Positions 9,558-18,800 are shown, counted from the stretch's first letter. The stretch: DNA of 64,000 nt from an uncultured Bacteroidia bacterium (GCA_947252645.1 CAMXWF010000011.1:1-64000); one strand, 5' to 3'. Translations and numbers: made by a program. The notes: generated from the letters alone by a model not told the origin.

Positions 9558-10739
9558 CTACATGGCGTAGCGCCTGACGGCCTCCAGCCCTATGGGGCCA
9601 TCGGTCAGGATCATCAACCGCTCCACCACGTTACGCAGCTCGCGGATATTGCCATGCCAGGGCAGCTGGGTCAGCGCCGCCAGCGCCGCCGGCACTATCG
9701 TACGCTTGGCCACGCCGTGGTCAGCACTGATGGACTGGAGGAAATATTCCACCAGCTCGGGGATATCCTCCTTCCGGCTACGCAGGGGAGGCACAGTGAT
9801 CACGATGACGCTCAAGCGGTGGTAGAGATCCTCCCGGAAGGTACCCTTGGCTATCTCGGCCTTGAGGTCTTTGTTGGTGGCCGCAATCACGCGGGGGTGT
9901 ACTTCGATGTCGCGCTCACCGCCCACCCGGGTGATGCGCTCCTCCTGCAAGGCCCTGAGCACCTTCGACTGCGCGCTCAGGCTCATATCGCCTATCTCAT
10001 CGAGGAAGAGCGTGCCCCCATCGGCCAGCTCAAACTTGCCCTGCCGCTGCTTCACGGCACTCGTAAAAGCCCCCTTCTCGTGGCCAAAAAGCTCGCTCTC
10101 TATCAGCTCGGCCGGGATAGCCGCGCAGTTGACCTCCACAAAGGGACCTGTGGCCTGGGGGCTCAAGTCGTGCAGCCCGTGGGCCACTAGCTCCTTGCCC
10201 GTGCCGTTCTCCCCGGTGATCAGCACGCGGGCCTGGGTGGGGCCCACCCGCTCCATCAGCTGGCGGATCTCCGCCAGGGCGGGCGAGCTGCCCACCATCT
10301 GGTGCTGCGCCTTGACCTTACGCCGCAGATTCTTCGACTCGGTCACCAGGTGCGACTTGTCGAGCGCATTGCGGATGGACACCAGCAATCGATTGAGATC
10401 CAAAGGCTTCTCGATGTAATCGTAGGCCCCCCGCTTAAGGGCATCGACCGCCGTCTCTATCGTGCCATGCCCCGAGACCATCACCACCGGCACCTCGCTC
10501 TCCGCTTGCAGCTTGTCCAGCAGCTCAATGCCGTCCATACCTGGCATCTTGATATCGCACAGCACCACATCGTAGCGCTCCTGGTTGAACTGCTCCAAGG
10601 CCTTCACCCCATCCTCCGCCACGGCCACCTCGTAGCCCGCATCCTCTAGGATCTCCCTGAGCGTATCGCGAATCGCCCGCTCATCATCCACCACCAGCAC
10701 ACGCCCCAGCGCCCTCGGTATCGCCTTTTTTTTTGCCAT
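9558..10739 (-). CDS. Sigma-54-interacting response regulator lacking the HTH domain
   Basis: A 393-residue NtrC-class regulator. The receiver domain (about 12-130) has the DD pair, the phosphorylated Asp in VLCDIKMPGMDG (Asp62) and the lysine in YIEKPL. The AAA+ domain (about 155-385) has Walker A GENGTGKE, the sigma-54 contact loop as GAFTSA (usual form GAFTGA), Walker B GGTLFLDEIGD and the RELRNVVER sensor II region. The protein then stops at EAVRRYAM, where family members continue with a Fis-type helix-turn-helix. Only about 115 bp remain before the next gene, so no HTH is hidden. The longest frame starts 17 codons earlier, but MAKKKAIPRALGRVLVVDDE is the natural start. Codons 2-5 include a run of nine A. 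No histidine kinase gene is adjacent. It may act from solution, as FlgR of Helicobacter does. Confidence 0.85.
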   Translation of the reverse strand: MAKKKAIPRALGRVLVVDDERAIRDTLREILEDAGYEVAVAEDGVKALEQFNQERYDVVLCDIKMPGMDGIELLDKLQAESEVPVVMVSGHGTIETAVDALKRGAYDYIEKPLDLNRLLVSIRNALDKSHLVTESKNLRRKVKAQHQMVGSSPALAEIRQLMERVGPTQARVLITGENGTGKELVAHGLHDLSPQATGPFVEVNCAAIPAELIESELFGHEKGAFTSAVKQRQGKFELADGGTLFLDEIGDMSLSAQSKVLRALQEERITRVGGERDIEVHPRVIAATNKDLKAEIAKGTFREDLYHRLSVIVITVPPLRSRKEDIPELVEYFLQSISADHGVAKRTIVPAALAALTQLPWHGNIRELRNVVERLMILTDGPIGLEAVRRYAM

Positions 10740-10823
10740 TGCGCCCTTGTTAACCTCGCCTCGCTCCGCTGCACTCCAACGCCGCACCACTTAAAGCCGG
10801 CACGGGCACTGCCTCGCCTACCG

Positions 10824-12032
10824 CTAGGCCTCCCGCGTATCGGCCAACACCTTGTTCGCCACCGCCTCGGCCAAGTCGTCCAGAGCCTTGAGCTTCTCCG
10901 GCGTGGGCTGCCCCAGCACCTCAACGGGGTCACAGGCTAGCGGAAGACCCGATGCCTGGGCAAACTCCGCCAGCTTGCGCTTGGCGCCGCCGCTCCAGCT
11001 CCCCGTGCCCAGAAGGCCCAGATGCCGTCCCGCCAGCTTGACCTCCAGCAACTCGTCGCAGAGCAGCTGCATGGCCGGGTAAAGGCCCGTATTATAGCTC
11101 ACGGAAACCAAGATGAGGCCCTTGAGGCGCCAGGCCTGGCTCACGATATTCGATATGGAGGTCGCCGACACATCGAAAAACTCCACATCGCGAATCCCGT
11201 GCTCCACCAGCTTCCGCGCCACGTACTCGGCCAGATTCATGGTAGTGCCATACATGGAGCCCACCGCCACCACAACCCCGGGGTCGGCCACCTGACGACT
11301 CCACGCATCGTAGCGACCTACCACCCAGCTCGTATGCGAACGCCACACCGGGCCGTGCGTAGAGCAGATGTAGCTGATGGGCACGTCTTTCAGCTTGGCT
11401 AGAGCCTTCTGCACGAAAGAGCTATAGCGGCCCACAATGCACGAGAAGTAACGGCGCATCTCGTCCTCGATGCTGGCGTAGTTGAACTCGTCGTCGAACA
11501 AGTAGCCATCGTGCGCCCCAAACGAGCCAAAGGCATCGCCTGAAAAAAGCACCTGCTGCTCGGGAATATAGGTCATCATGGTCTCTGGCCAGTGCACCCA
11601 CGGCGTGAGCACGAAGCGCAGATGCTTGCCCCCGCCCAAGTCCAGCTCCTGCCCGTCAGACACCTCCATGAAATTCTGGCAGCCCGGCACCATGGCATCG
11701 AGCAGCTTCTTAGTTTGCTTATTGCCCACGATGGTTATCTGCGGACAGTGGGTCACTATCATCCCGATGGCCCCCGAATGGTCGGGCTCCATGTGGTTGA
11801 TCACCAAGTAGTCGAGCTGATGCCCAGCCGTCTGCTCCATGATCCTGTCCCAATAGCTGGTGTCGCCCGGCTTGAGCACCGTATCGATTAGGGCCGACTT
11901 CTCACCCAGCACCAAGTAGCTATTGTACGACACCCCATAGGGCAACGGCCACAACCGCTCAAAGAACTGCGAGGCTCTATCGTTGAGCCCTACCCACTGC
12001 ACCCCCGGGGCCACCTCTACGCTATAAAACAT
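10824..12032 (-). CDS. fprA: A-type flavodiiron protein (NO/O2 reductase)
   Basis: A 402-residue cytosolic enzyme that reduces O2 to water and/or NO to N2O, protecting anaerobes. The metallo-beta-lactamase-like half has the diiron ligands HMEPDHS (about 80-86), a later His in PWVHWPETM, Asp in FSGDAFG and His in STHGPVW. The flavodoxin half begins near residue 255 with VGSMYGTTMNLAE (FMN phosphate loop). The chosen ATG follows a strong AGGAGGGAGG site; the longest frame would add 41 residues that overlap the upstream gene and look non-coding. It lies 53 bp downstream of the DUF4197 gene. The electron donor (rubredoxin or similar) is not nearby. Confidence 0.93.
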   Translation of the reverse strand: MFYSVEVAPGVQWVGLNDRASQFFERLWPLPYGVSYNSYLVLGEKSALIDTVLKPGDTSYWDRIMEQTAGHQLDYLVINHMEPDHSGAIGMIVTHCPQITIVGNKQTKKLLDAMVPGCQNFMEVSDGQELDLGGGKHLRFVLTPWVHWPETMMTYIPEQQVLFSGDAFGSFGAHDGYLFDDEFNYASIEDEMRRYFSCIVGRYSSFVQKALAKLKDVPISYICSTHGPVWRSHTSWVVGRYDAWSRQVADPGVVVAVGSMYGTTMNLAEYVARKLVEHGIRDVEFFDVSATSISNIVSQAWRLKGLILVSVSYNTGLYPAMQLLCDELLEVKLAGRHLGLLGTGSWSGGAKRKLAEFAQASGLPLACDPVEVLGQPTPEKLKALDDLAEAVANKVLADTREA

Positions 12033-12085
12033 CTTGCGCCTCCCTCCTATCCAATTTTTCAGTCCTTGTCTTATCTTTAAGTCCT

Positions 12086-12946
12086 CTACTTGAGGGCCTT
12101 CTGGGCCTCCGCTGAGCCAAACACCTGGGAAATGATGTCCTTTACGCTGCTCCACTTGGTAGTCACATAGCCCTTGGGGTCGCGGCGTATCTTCTCTTCC
12201 TCCCGGGCTGAAAGGCTGAAAAGGCCCTTGAGGGCCTGCTCCGTGGCGTAGCTGTACAGATCCTCATCTACGCGATCTGCCAGTTCGTAGCCCATTCCTT
12301 TGGCTACTGGCTTAGCTAGCGGGGCATACTTGTTGTACATCGACATCACGTTCTTCCAATACCGCGACACATCGCCTGCATCCACCCACCGGGCCACTAT
12401 AGGCGCAAAAGCCCCCTTGAGCTCCTCCTCCGTCTTTTGCTGCAGAAAGTCCGTAGCCGAATGGGGACCCCCCTGCAAGATCGCCAGTCCATCCTGGATC
12501 GTCATCCCCACGACGGCCCTCTCAAAGATGGGGAAAGCCTCCCCTGCAGCCTCCTCGGCGGCGTGGTTGAGACTCTTGACCATATTTTCCACCGCGGAAT
12601 TGAGCGCGGTAGACGCCCCCGAGAGCACCCCTTGCACGATGGGGTTGCTATAGTTATCGCTCAGGCAGCGCTGGAGATTCCTAACGGGCTCAGGCGCCAA
12701 GATTTTAATGAGCGGGTTGCCGTAGTATCCATTCTCCGCGTGGGCCTGCGCGGCCGATGTGTCAGCCGCAACCCGCAGCGCGGCCTTTAGCCCCTTGACG
12801 ATGTTTTCTTTGGTCAGTCCGGAAGAAAGCGCATTCTCTAGACCCTTGAGAAAATCGTCGGGCTTGACCCTATCGCAGCCCGAATTCAGGGGCAATGCCA
12901 GAAGAGCCAGCAGACCAACCACGCACCATAATAGTTTATGACACAT
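12086..12946 (-). CDS. DUF4197 family lipoprotein
   Basis: A 286-residue protein with a lipoprotein signal peptide ending LALPLNSGC (Cys about 24). The rest is the helical DUF4197 fold: FLKGLENALSSGLTKENIVKGLKAAL, then NPLIKILAPEPVRNLQRCL, DGLAILQGG and TDFLQQKTEEEL, a pattern I recognise from the family. Function is unknown. It probably sits in the periplasm on a membrane leaflet. It lies 40 bp downstream of the DPP-IV gene on the same strand and 53 bp upstream of the flavodiiron gene, so the three may be co-transcribed. Confidence 0.85.
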   Translation of the reverse strand: MCHKLLWCVVGLLALLALPLNSGCDRVKPDDFLKGLENALSSGLTKENIVKGLKAALRVAADTSAAQAHAENGYYGNPLIKILAPEPVRNLQRCLSDNYSNPIVQGVLSGASTALNSAVENMVKSLNHAAEEAAGEAFPIFERAVVGMTIQDGLAILQGGPHSATDFLQQKTEEELKGAFAPIVARWVDAGDVSRYWKNVMSMYNKYAPLAKPVAKGMGYELADRVDEDLYSYATEQALKGLFSLSAREEEKIRRDPKGYVTTKWSSVKDIISQVFGSAEAQKALK

Positions 12947-12986
12947 AGCCTTACGATTTTATACATTCCGACCCAGCAGGGTCCCT

Positions 12987-15173
12987 TTATTCCATGAGCA
13001 GATGCTGGCGCACGTAGCGTGTCAGGTGGTGGTAGAGGTGCGCCGTAGCCCCGTGGCCGTAGATGCCGTGGTTACGGTCGGGGTAGCTCAGCATGTCGAA
13101 ATCCTTCCCGTGGGCTATGAGCTGGGCGGCCAAGGCCAAGGAGTTTTGGTAATGCACATTGTCATCGGCCGTGCCATGCACCAAGAGCAGGCTACCCTTG
13201 AGCCTATCGGCAAAATAGAGCGGGGCGTTGCTATCGTAGCCCTCGGCGTTATCCTGCGGGAGGCCCATAAAGCGCTCGGTGTAGATGGAATCGTAGAAGC
13301 GCCAGTTGGTGACAGGGGCCACGGCGATGGCCATACGGAAGACCCCCTCGCCCCGCAGGAGCGCCAGCGATGACATGTAGCCCCCATAGCTCCACCCCCA
13401 GATGCCCATACGCGCGGGGTCGACATAGGGCAGGGTCGCGAGGTAGCGCGCCGCGGCAATCTGATCCTGGCTCTCGAGGTCGCCCAGCTTCCCGTAGGTG
13501 CATTTCCTGAACTCCTCGCCGCGCCCCCCGGTGCCGCGGCCATCAACGCACACCACAATGCACCCCTTGCTGGCCAAATACTCATTCCACCCCAGCGTCC
13601 AGCGGTTGAGCACCTGCTGCGAATTAGGCCCAGAATACTGGTAGAGCAAGACGGGGTAACGGCGGGTAGAATCGAAATCGGGCGGCAAGAGCTGGTAGCC
13701 ATTGAGGATCAGCCCCGTGGGCTGGGTGAAGGTGAAGAAGCGCTTGGTAGGCAAAGCCAGCTCGTTGAGCCGGTGCCTGAGCTCCTCATTGCGCTCCTGC
13801 ACCCAGCAGGTGGCGCCATCGGCATTGCACACGGTGACCTCCAAGGGCTCCTGGGCGCTGCTATGGTAGAGCTGGTAGTAGCTGAAATCGGCATTGAAGG
13901 CGGCATCGCTTATGCCCTCCCGGGGCGAGAGGAGCTGCTTGCGCTTGCCCTTCAAATCCACCGCGTAGACCGCCTTGTCCAGCGGCCCGCAGTAGCCCTG
14001 GAAAAGCACCCGCTTACGCTGGCTATCGTAGCCATACACCTCCACGAGCTCATCGGGCCCACTGGTCAGCTGCACACACCGCGTGCTGCCCACGGTGTGG
14101 AGGTAGAGGTGGCGATATCCGTCGCGTTCACTGGGCACTATGAAGCGCTTGCCATCGGGGAGGAAGGTTAAATACCAGTCCTCAGGCTGCTCTATGTACT
14201 GCGCCTCCTGCTCGTGGTAGATTACCTGGGTGGTGCCCTCCTGTGGAGCAGCCAGCAGGACATCGAGCTGATTCTGCAGCCGGTTCATGCGCACCACCGC
14301 CAGCTCCTCGCGGGGACTCCACACCAGGCGGGGGATATACTGGTCGGGCTCGGGCCCCACGTCCACCTGCACCGTGCGCCCCGTGAGCAAATCGTAGATG
14401 TGCACCGAGACCAGCGAGTTCTTCTCCCCAGCCTTAGGATACTTGTAGCTGTAGAGCGTGGGATAGCATCCCGAACCCACTATGGGCATGGTAAACTCTT
14501 TGACCTGCGACTCATCGAAACGCCAGTAGGCCAGATAGCGTCCAGAGGGCGACCAGCGATAGCCTTGGTCCAATGCGAACTCCTCCTCGTAGACCCAGTC
14601 GGCCGCACCGTTGATAACCTTATTCCACGCCCCATCGCGGGTGAGCTGTTTGCGTGTAGAGGAGGCAATATCGAAGAGCCACAGATTGTTACCCTCCACG
14701 TAGGCCACCTGCTCACCTTTGGGGGAGAAGGTGGCTATCCGCTGCTGTGCGCCCTCTGCAAGGGGCGTCAGGGCCTTGGTGGTGCGATCGTAGAGCCAGT
14801 ACTTGCGGTAGCTACTGCGCCGGTAGATGGGAACGATATTTGTAGCCAAGAGCAGCAGGTTCTCGTCGGGGGTGAGTTCGAAATCTTCGAAATCCCGTGC
14901 GGCCTCGGGGAGGTCGGCCCGGGAGAGCAGGGTGGAGACCCTTTGGCCTGTAGCGTAATCAAACACCACGATGCCCTCGCGACGCAGTTCGGCATACTGG
15001 GCAGGATTGGGTAGCATCCGGATGGCGCCAGGGCGATGTGGGGCTAGGCTACCCTCCACGAAAAGAGCCTCGAAAGTCAGCGTATCTTTAGTCTCCATGG
15101 CCGCCATGGGCTCCCCGCGCATGCCCGCCAAAGCCAGCAGCACCAACAGCCACGATGCACATCGGGTAAGCAT
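12987..15173 (-). CDS. dpp4: Dipeptidyl peptidase IV (S9B family)
   Basis: A 728-residue periplasmic or surface serine exopeptidase that removes X-Pro (or X-Ala) dipeptides, typical of protein-fermenting Bacteroidales. The ATG chosen gives a clean signal peptide (MLTRCASWLLVLLALAGMRG); the frame is open 18 codons further but runs through the -7 box. Residues about 60-480 form the beta-propeller, with DWVYEEEFALDQGYRWSPSG (the Glu-Glu pair that holds the substrate N-terminus). The catalytic domain has the nucleophile in GIWGWSYGGYMSS, Asp in VHGTADDNVH and His in DRNHGIYG. Also present is the YTERFMGLPQDN segment typical of DPP-IV. It heads a probable unit with DUF4197 and flavodiiron genes. 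Confidence 0.94.
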   Translation of the reverse strand: MLTRCASWLLVLLALAGMRGEPMAAMETKDTLTFEALFVEGSLAPHRPGAIRMLPNPAQYAELRREGIVVFDYATGQRVSTLLSRADLPEAARDFEDFELTPDENLLLLATNIVPIYRRSSYRKYWLYDRTTKALTPLAEGAQQRIATFSPKGEQVAYVEGNNLWLFDIASSTRKQLTRDGAWNKVINGAADWVYEEEFALDQGYRWSPSGRYLAYWRFDESQVKEFTMPIVGSGCYPTLYSYKYPKAGEKNSLVSVHIYDLLTGRTVQVDVGPEPDQYIPRLVWSPREELAVVRMNRLQNQLDVLLAAPQEGTTQVIYHEQEAQYIEQPEDWYLTFLPDGKRFIVPSERDGYRHLYLHTVGSTRCVQLTSGPDELVEVYGYDSQRKRVLFQGYCGPLDKAVYAVDLKGKRKQLLSPREGISDAAFNADFSYYQLYHSSAQEPLEVTVCNADGATCWVQERNEELRHRLNELALPTKRFFTFTQPTGLILNGYQLLPPDFDSTRRYPVLLYQYSGPNSQQVLNRWTLGWNEYLASKGCIVVCVDGRGTGGRGEEFRKCTYGKLGDLESQDQIAAARYLATLPYVDPARMGIWGWSYGGYMSSLALLRGEGVFRMAIAVAPVTNWRFYDSIYTERFMGLPQDNAEGYDSNAPLYFADRLKGSLLLVHGTADDNVHYQNSLALAAQLIAHGKDFDMLSYPDRNHGIYGHGATAHLYHHLTRYVRQHLLME

Positions 15174-15196
15174 AGTATACAGCTTTGTCACTTGGG

Positions 15197-15204
15197 CAAA
15201 TTTA
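15197..15204 (-). promoter_or_regulatory. -7 box for the DPP-IV gene
   Basis: Read on the minus strand this is TAAATTTG, an exact match to the Bacteroidota -7 consensus TAnnTTTG. It lies 23 bp before the chosen ATG and inside the longest open frame, which supports the downstream start. No clear -33 TTTG at the usual distance. Confidence 0.55.
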
Positions 15205-15313
15205 GCAAAAAGCCTGTAGTTGCCCATTCGCCCCGCGCCCTCCTAGGGGTGGGGGTTCCACGATGCCCCCTCGCGTGGCTGCGGCCATACGTAATCACCC
15301 AGCACCCTGTTCG

Positions 15314-15354
15314 CACCAACTCCGCTAAAAAAGCCTAAAAGAGCGGCGTTGGTA
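15314..15354. repeat. Palindromic intergenic repeat, copy 1
   Basis: Arms caccaactccgct (15314-15326) and agcggcgttggta (15342-15354) pair with one internal mismatch around a 15-base A-rich loop. The right side continues into ggtacggcgttggtgcggcgagggt. The same arm sequence and trailing gcgagggt occur at 56664-56724, so this is a dispersed element rather than a chance hairpin. It lies between the DPP-IV promoter and the 3' end of the MscS gene. Confidence 0.65.
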
Positions 15355-15413
15355 CGGCGTTGGTGCGGCGAGGGTGGGGGGCCGATTTACGCAACAACGG
15401 TCTTTCCCTGGCC

Positions 15414-17375
15414 CTATTGGGCAGCGTTTGGGGGGTAGGGATAGTCGTCGTGCGGGCGAGGGGGGTTGGGGTGCTGAGCCTGGTAGCGCTCCACGGCGTA
15501 GGGGGTGAGGAGCGGGGAGTGGGCGTAGATGTGTGGGGAATTGAGGTCGACCCCATACTCTACCGCCATGTCCTGGATGTTCTCATAGAGCTGGGAGCGG
15601 ATGGCAAGGCCCTTTTTCGGTTCGTCGGTGTAGACGTTGATCTGGTAGACCGCGTAGAAGTCGGCCAGATCCATTTGGAGCACGAAGGGCTTGGGGTTGT
15701 CGAGAATCCATTGGGTGCGCCCCGCAGCCTCTAGGAGCAGATCGTAGGCCTTGCGCCAGGGAACCTCGTAGCCGAGGGGGACCGTGACCCAGACGATGAT
15801 ATTCTCCGTGGGGCGTGGGATGCCACGGGCCTGGTGGTCGGAGCTGTAGTTGAGCGTTTTGGAGGAGAGCACCATGGCATTGGGGATGGTGACCACCTCG
15901 TTGGTGATCGACTTTATGCGGGTTACGAGGAGTCCTTTTTCCAGCACATCGCCCTGGGTGTCCCCGATCTTGATGCGGTCGCCGATCTGGAAGGGTCGCA
16001 TGTAGGTGATGACAAGGCCAGCGACCATGTTGCCAATGGCGGAGGTGGAGCCCAAGGAGATCAGGAGGCCCAAGAACACCGAGACGCCCTGGAAGACCGG
16101 GGAGTCGGAGCCGGGCAGGTAGGGGAAGATGAGCACGAGGGCAAAGGCATACGTCAGGCCTTTGAGGATGCTGTAGGTGGGGCGGGCCAGGTCGGGGTAG
16201 AAGCCCTTGATTTTGAGCTTTCCCTTGGCCAGCTCGCGGAAGAAGTAGCGAATGAGCCGGAGGACATAGTGAACGACTACGAGGATGACCGCGATGGTAA
16301 ACACGTTGGGCAGGTAGTTCCAGAGCGTGCGGGCCATTTTGACCACGGGCATCCATATGAGGTGGAAGAGCTGGTCGCTCCATCCGCGGGTAAAGGGGAA
16401 AATACTCAAGACCACGGGGATGAGCAGGTAGAGCGCCAAGAGGATGGCGAACCAGCGTAGGGCATTGAGCAGCTTGCCCAGGAGCATCTGCTCCTGCTCG
16501 CGGGAGAGGAGCGTGTAGTTCCTATACTTGAGGTCTTTGAGAATCCCGAAGCGGTTGCGCTGCAGCCGCCCGAGGGCGAAGCGATAGAGGCGGTGGATGA
16601 GATAGATCACCAGCACGGTGGCGGCGATGGCCAGGATGACACTCCCGATGCGCATTAGCCAGCGTGCGAGGCTGTTTTCATGGTGGGCTTGGAGCAGGGA
16701 GGCCTCGATGAGCTTGGCCTGGTGCTCGGCGAGCTGGGCGGGAGACATATTTTCCCAGAGTGCATCGTTGGGGGTGATGGTAGTGATGACGAGGTCGCCA
16801 TAGTGGACATTCCAGTAGGTGTCGAAGGCTTCGATCTGGATGGTGTCGAGCAGGGCGCAGTCCTCCTTGTAGGCCTCGCGCACGCGGGTGGTGATCACCT
16901 GCGCCCGGGCCGCCGGGGTGTAGGCCCCCAGCCTATCGTAGACGATGAAGAGGGTATCGTTGTTGGGGCCGAAGGCGGGAAAGCCCTTGGCGGTAGCCCG
17001 CAGGGAGTCGATGCGGGCGCGCTGCTGGGCGCCTATTTGGGCCGATTGGGCCGATTGGGCCTCTAGGGCATGTAGCTCGTTGAGCAGGGCGGCGCGGGCC
17101 TGCTTATCCTGGCGGAGCGTAGCGAGGGAATCCCGAAGCTGCTGCCGGCGCAGGGAGTCGACGTGCCGCTGCTTCCAGATGCTATCGAGCTGGGCGCGGT
17201 AGCTGGCCAGCTGCGCAGCCAGGATAGCCGCCGTGTCGGGCCGTGCGGCCGTGTCGGGCTGGGCTGCCCCCAAGCTATCCGACGAGGCTTCAACCTCCTG
17301 AGAAAAACTGCTGGATCCCCCCAGCCAGACCAGCAAGAGCAGCAGCCAGCCCATGCGCATCATGCAGTGTCCCAT
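15414..17375 (-). CDS. MscS-family mechanosensitive channel (large form)
   Basis: A 653-residue membrane channel that opens under membrane tension. A signal peptide (MGWLLLLLVWLGGSSSFSQ) is followed by a periplasmic coiled-coil-like region rich in Ala, Gln and Arg (about 40-200), then several membrane helices (about 215-440). The MscS core has the pore helix GNMVAGLVITYMRPFQIGD and beta domain RIKIGDTQGDVLEKGLLVTRIKSITNEVVTIPN. The C-terminal alpha/beta domain ends with Asp/Pro/His-rich residues. The start at the second in-frame codon (ATG) is 8 bp after GGGAGGAG; the first is GTG. It lies alone on its strand, apparently monocistronic. Confidence 0.9.
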   Translation of the reverse strand: MGHCMMRMGWLLLLLVWLGGSSSFSQEVEASSDSLGAAQPDTAARPDTAAILAAQLASYRAQLDSIWKQRHVDSLRRQQLRDSLATLRQDKQARAALLNELHALEAQSAQSAQIGAQQRARIDSLRATAKGFPAFGPNNDTLFIVYDRLGAYTPAARAQVITTRVREAYKEDCALLDTIQIEAFDTYWNVHYGDLVITTITPNDALWENMSPAQLAEHQAKLIEASLLQAHHENSLARWLMRIGSVILAIAATVLVIYLIHRLYRFALGRLQRNRFGILKDLKYRNYTLLSREQEQMLLGKLLNALRWFAILLALYLLIPVVLSIFPFTRGWSDQLFHLIWMPVVKMARTLWNYLPNVFTIAVILVVVHYVLRLIRYFFRELAKGKLKIKGFYPDLARPTYSILKGLTYAFALVLIFPYLPGSDSPVFQGVSVFLGLLISLGSTSAIGNMVAGLVITYMRPFQIGDRIKIGDTQGDVLEKGLLVTRIKSITNEVVTIPNAMVLSSKTLNYSSDHQARGIPRPTENIIVWVTVPLGYEVPWRKAYDLLLEAAGRTQWILDNPKPFVLQMDLADFYAVYQINVYTDEPKKGLAIRSQLYENIQDMAVEYGVDLNSPHIYAHSPLLTPYAVERYQAQHPNPPRPHDDYPYPPNAAQ

Positions 17376-17548
17376 ACGATTCACTCCTCCCTATGGCACG
17401 CACCGCCCCAGCGGCACGTATCGAAGTCCACGCCTACAGAGGGGACCACGCCTAGCCCCCGCAAACGCCTTGTCAACTCGCAGCAGCAGCCCACCTCAGC
17501 GGACAGCCGCCCAGCGGGGCGAAGGTAGAAAAAAAGAGCTGTTTGCAA

Positions 17549-17575
17549 ATCATTTCGCACGTTGCGCAAAATGAT
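17549..17575. other. Imperfect inverted repeat upstream of mscS
   Basis: Arms atcattt (17549-17555) and aaatgat (17569-17575) flank cgcacgttgcgc, which is itself nearly self-complementary. It lies between the MscS gene and the hipA remnant, at the edge of the decayed region. It could be a terminator for hipA or an old element end; nothing decides between them. Confidence 0.3.
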
Positions 17576-17616
17576 CGTTAGCAGTAGAGAGTGGTCAGTG
17601 GACCGCATTGCCCTTC

Positions 17617-18408
17617 CTACTGCTCTTTAATGGCTACAACCTGCTGCATCGCATTAAAAATACCCTTCATTTCACTAGTATTTAGCCCACTTCCTGCACC
17701 TACAGCGATAAGGTCGGCCACCGATGGAATGATACTATCATTTATTGACGTGTTGCGAAATCCATTGATGCCGCTGCTCGGCAAGAGGTCGAACGCAGGG
17801 GCTGGGTGCCAACCACCGTCCCGGTGGATGAAGGCGGAATTTTTGGCGTGGTCGTCTTTGTTGTCTATTAAGAAGTTAAATACCATGAGCCTATACACTT
17901 CCCATGGCCTAGCCATGCTGTGCGTTATCGCGGCGCAAACCCGAAAGATGTGGCTATAGTCGATGCTGGGAATCCTGTAGTCGGTCTCCACTATGCCTGC
18001 CATGCTGACTACATGCAGCTTGCCCTTTGGGGTGCGGTCGAAGGGTTGAACGCCAAAATACTTTCCTTTGAAGAGCCTCGTGGGGGGGGGTATGTCGACT
18101 CGACACGCCCTGGCGAGCTAGGAATAGCGATACTCCTCTACTACTCCATTCTGAAGGAGATAACGGCCGAGAATAAGAAGACCCCAGCCATCGGGAAGAC
18201 AATCGCCGAATACTCCAAAGCCTCCCCCAAAGAGACTTGGTTTCGCCACGCCCCCCTTATGTATGGGCAACTCGAACGGCGACATGGAGAATACATCGCG
18301 AAGCCAATCAGACGAATACTCGCAGGCGCAAAGGCCTTTCTTTGTGAGCGCCATGGACCCCACAAGCCTACCACTGCACAACATTTCAACCTGGGGAATG
18401 CTGCTCAT
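17617..18408 (-). pseudogene. Broken hipA (serine/threonine kinase toxin)
   Basis: HipA kinases phosphorylate glutamyl-tRNA synthetase and cause growth arrest. The N-terminal domain is clear: FSMSPFELP, AKPSLFGGGFGVFGDCLPDGWG. The kinase C-lobe is also clear: TRLFKGKYFGVQPFDRTPKG, then DYRIPSIDY, NFLIDNKDDHAKNSAF and HPAPAFDLLPS. All are in one frame, but an in-frame TAG at 18118-18120 splits them (EYRYS-stop-LARACRVDIP). Joining LLQNGV directly to EYRYS also removes the roughly 110-130 residues that normally link these parts, including the ATP-binding lobe. The gene therefore has both an internal deletion and a nonsense codon. The start has GGAGAGGGA before ATG. No hipB antitoxin is recognisable upstream. 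Confidence 0.82.
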
Positions 18409-18594
18409 TTCTATTCCCTCTCCTTCGTGTATGCTTGCGCGCCCACAGCACACCATCGAGCGATTGGTAGTTCCGCTGCGCAAAAAGCCCATCGAATTCA
18501 TCGAGCCTCCTTCACGGGGCGGCTCACATGGCGGGGCTCGGCGTTTCTCTACAAATGGGCGTAGTACTCACAACGCCACACGATGTCGAGCAAC

Positions 18595-18800
18595 GATTTC
18601 ACATTCACAGGGCCCCTCCCAGATTACTATATGAGTAGCGTTGCGCTGGAGAGTGGCCTGCCTTTCAAGTGGCTCGATTTGCAGCTGAAGATGGCGGTGA
18701 ACAATCTATTCAATGAGGATTACCTATCGGTACTCTCTCGCCCGATGCCGTGGATTAACTTTGAGTTTTTTGTGGGCGTGACAGTGAAGAGCTGGAGCAG
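18595..18800 (+). pseudogene. C-terminal remnant of a TonB-dependent outer-membrane receptor
   Basis: About 68 residues read like the last strands of a SusC/TonB-type beta-barrel: WLDLQLKMAVNNLFNEDY followed by LSRPMPWINFEFFVGVTVK. VNNLFN-(x)-Y with a closing aromatic-rich strand is the usual barrel end. There is no upstream barrel or plug; the frame ends leftward at the hipA remnant. After VTVKSW it continues 35 codons without similarity, so the original stop has been lost. It is a fossil, not a gene. Confidence 0.6.

Noticed and set aside
13002..15219. Long plus-strand frames opposite DPP-IV and flavodiiron genes
   Set aside because: They are antisense shadows typical of high-GC coding DNA; the minus-strand genes carry full catalytic motifs.
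18082..18090. G9 tract in hipA as a phase-variable frameshift
   Set aside because: Translation across it stays in frame (VDIPPPTRLFKGKYFG), so the break in hipA is the TAG at 18118 and an internal deletion, not slippage.
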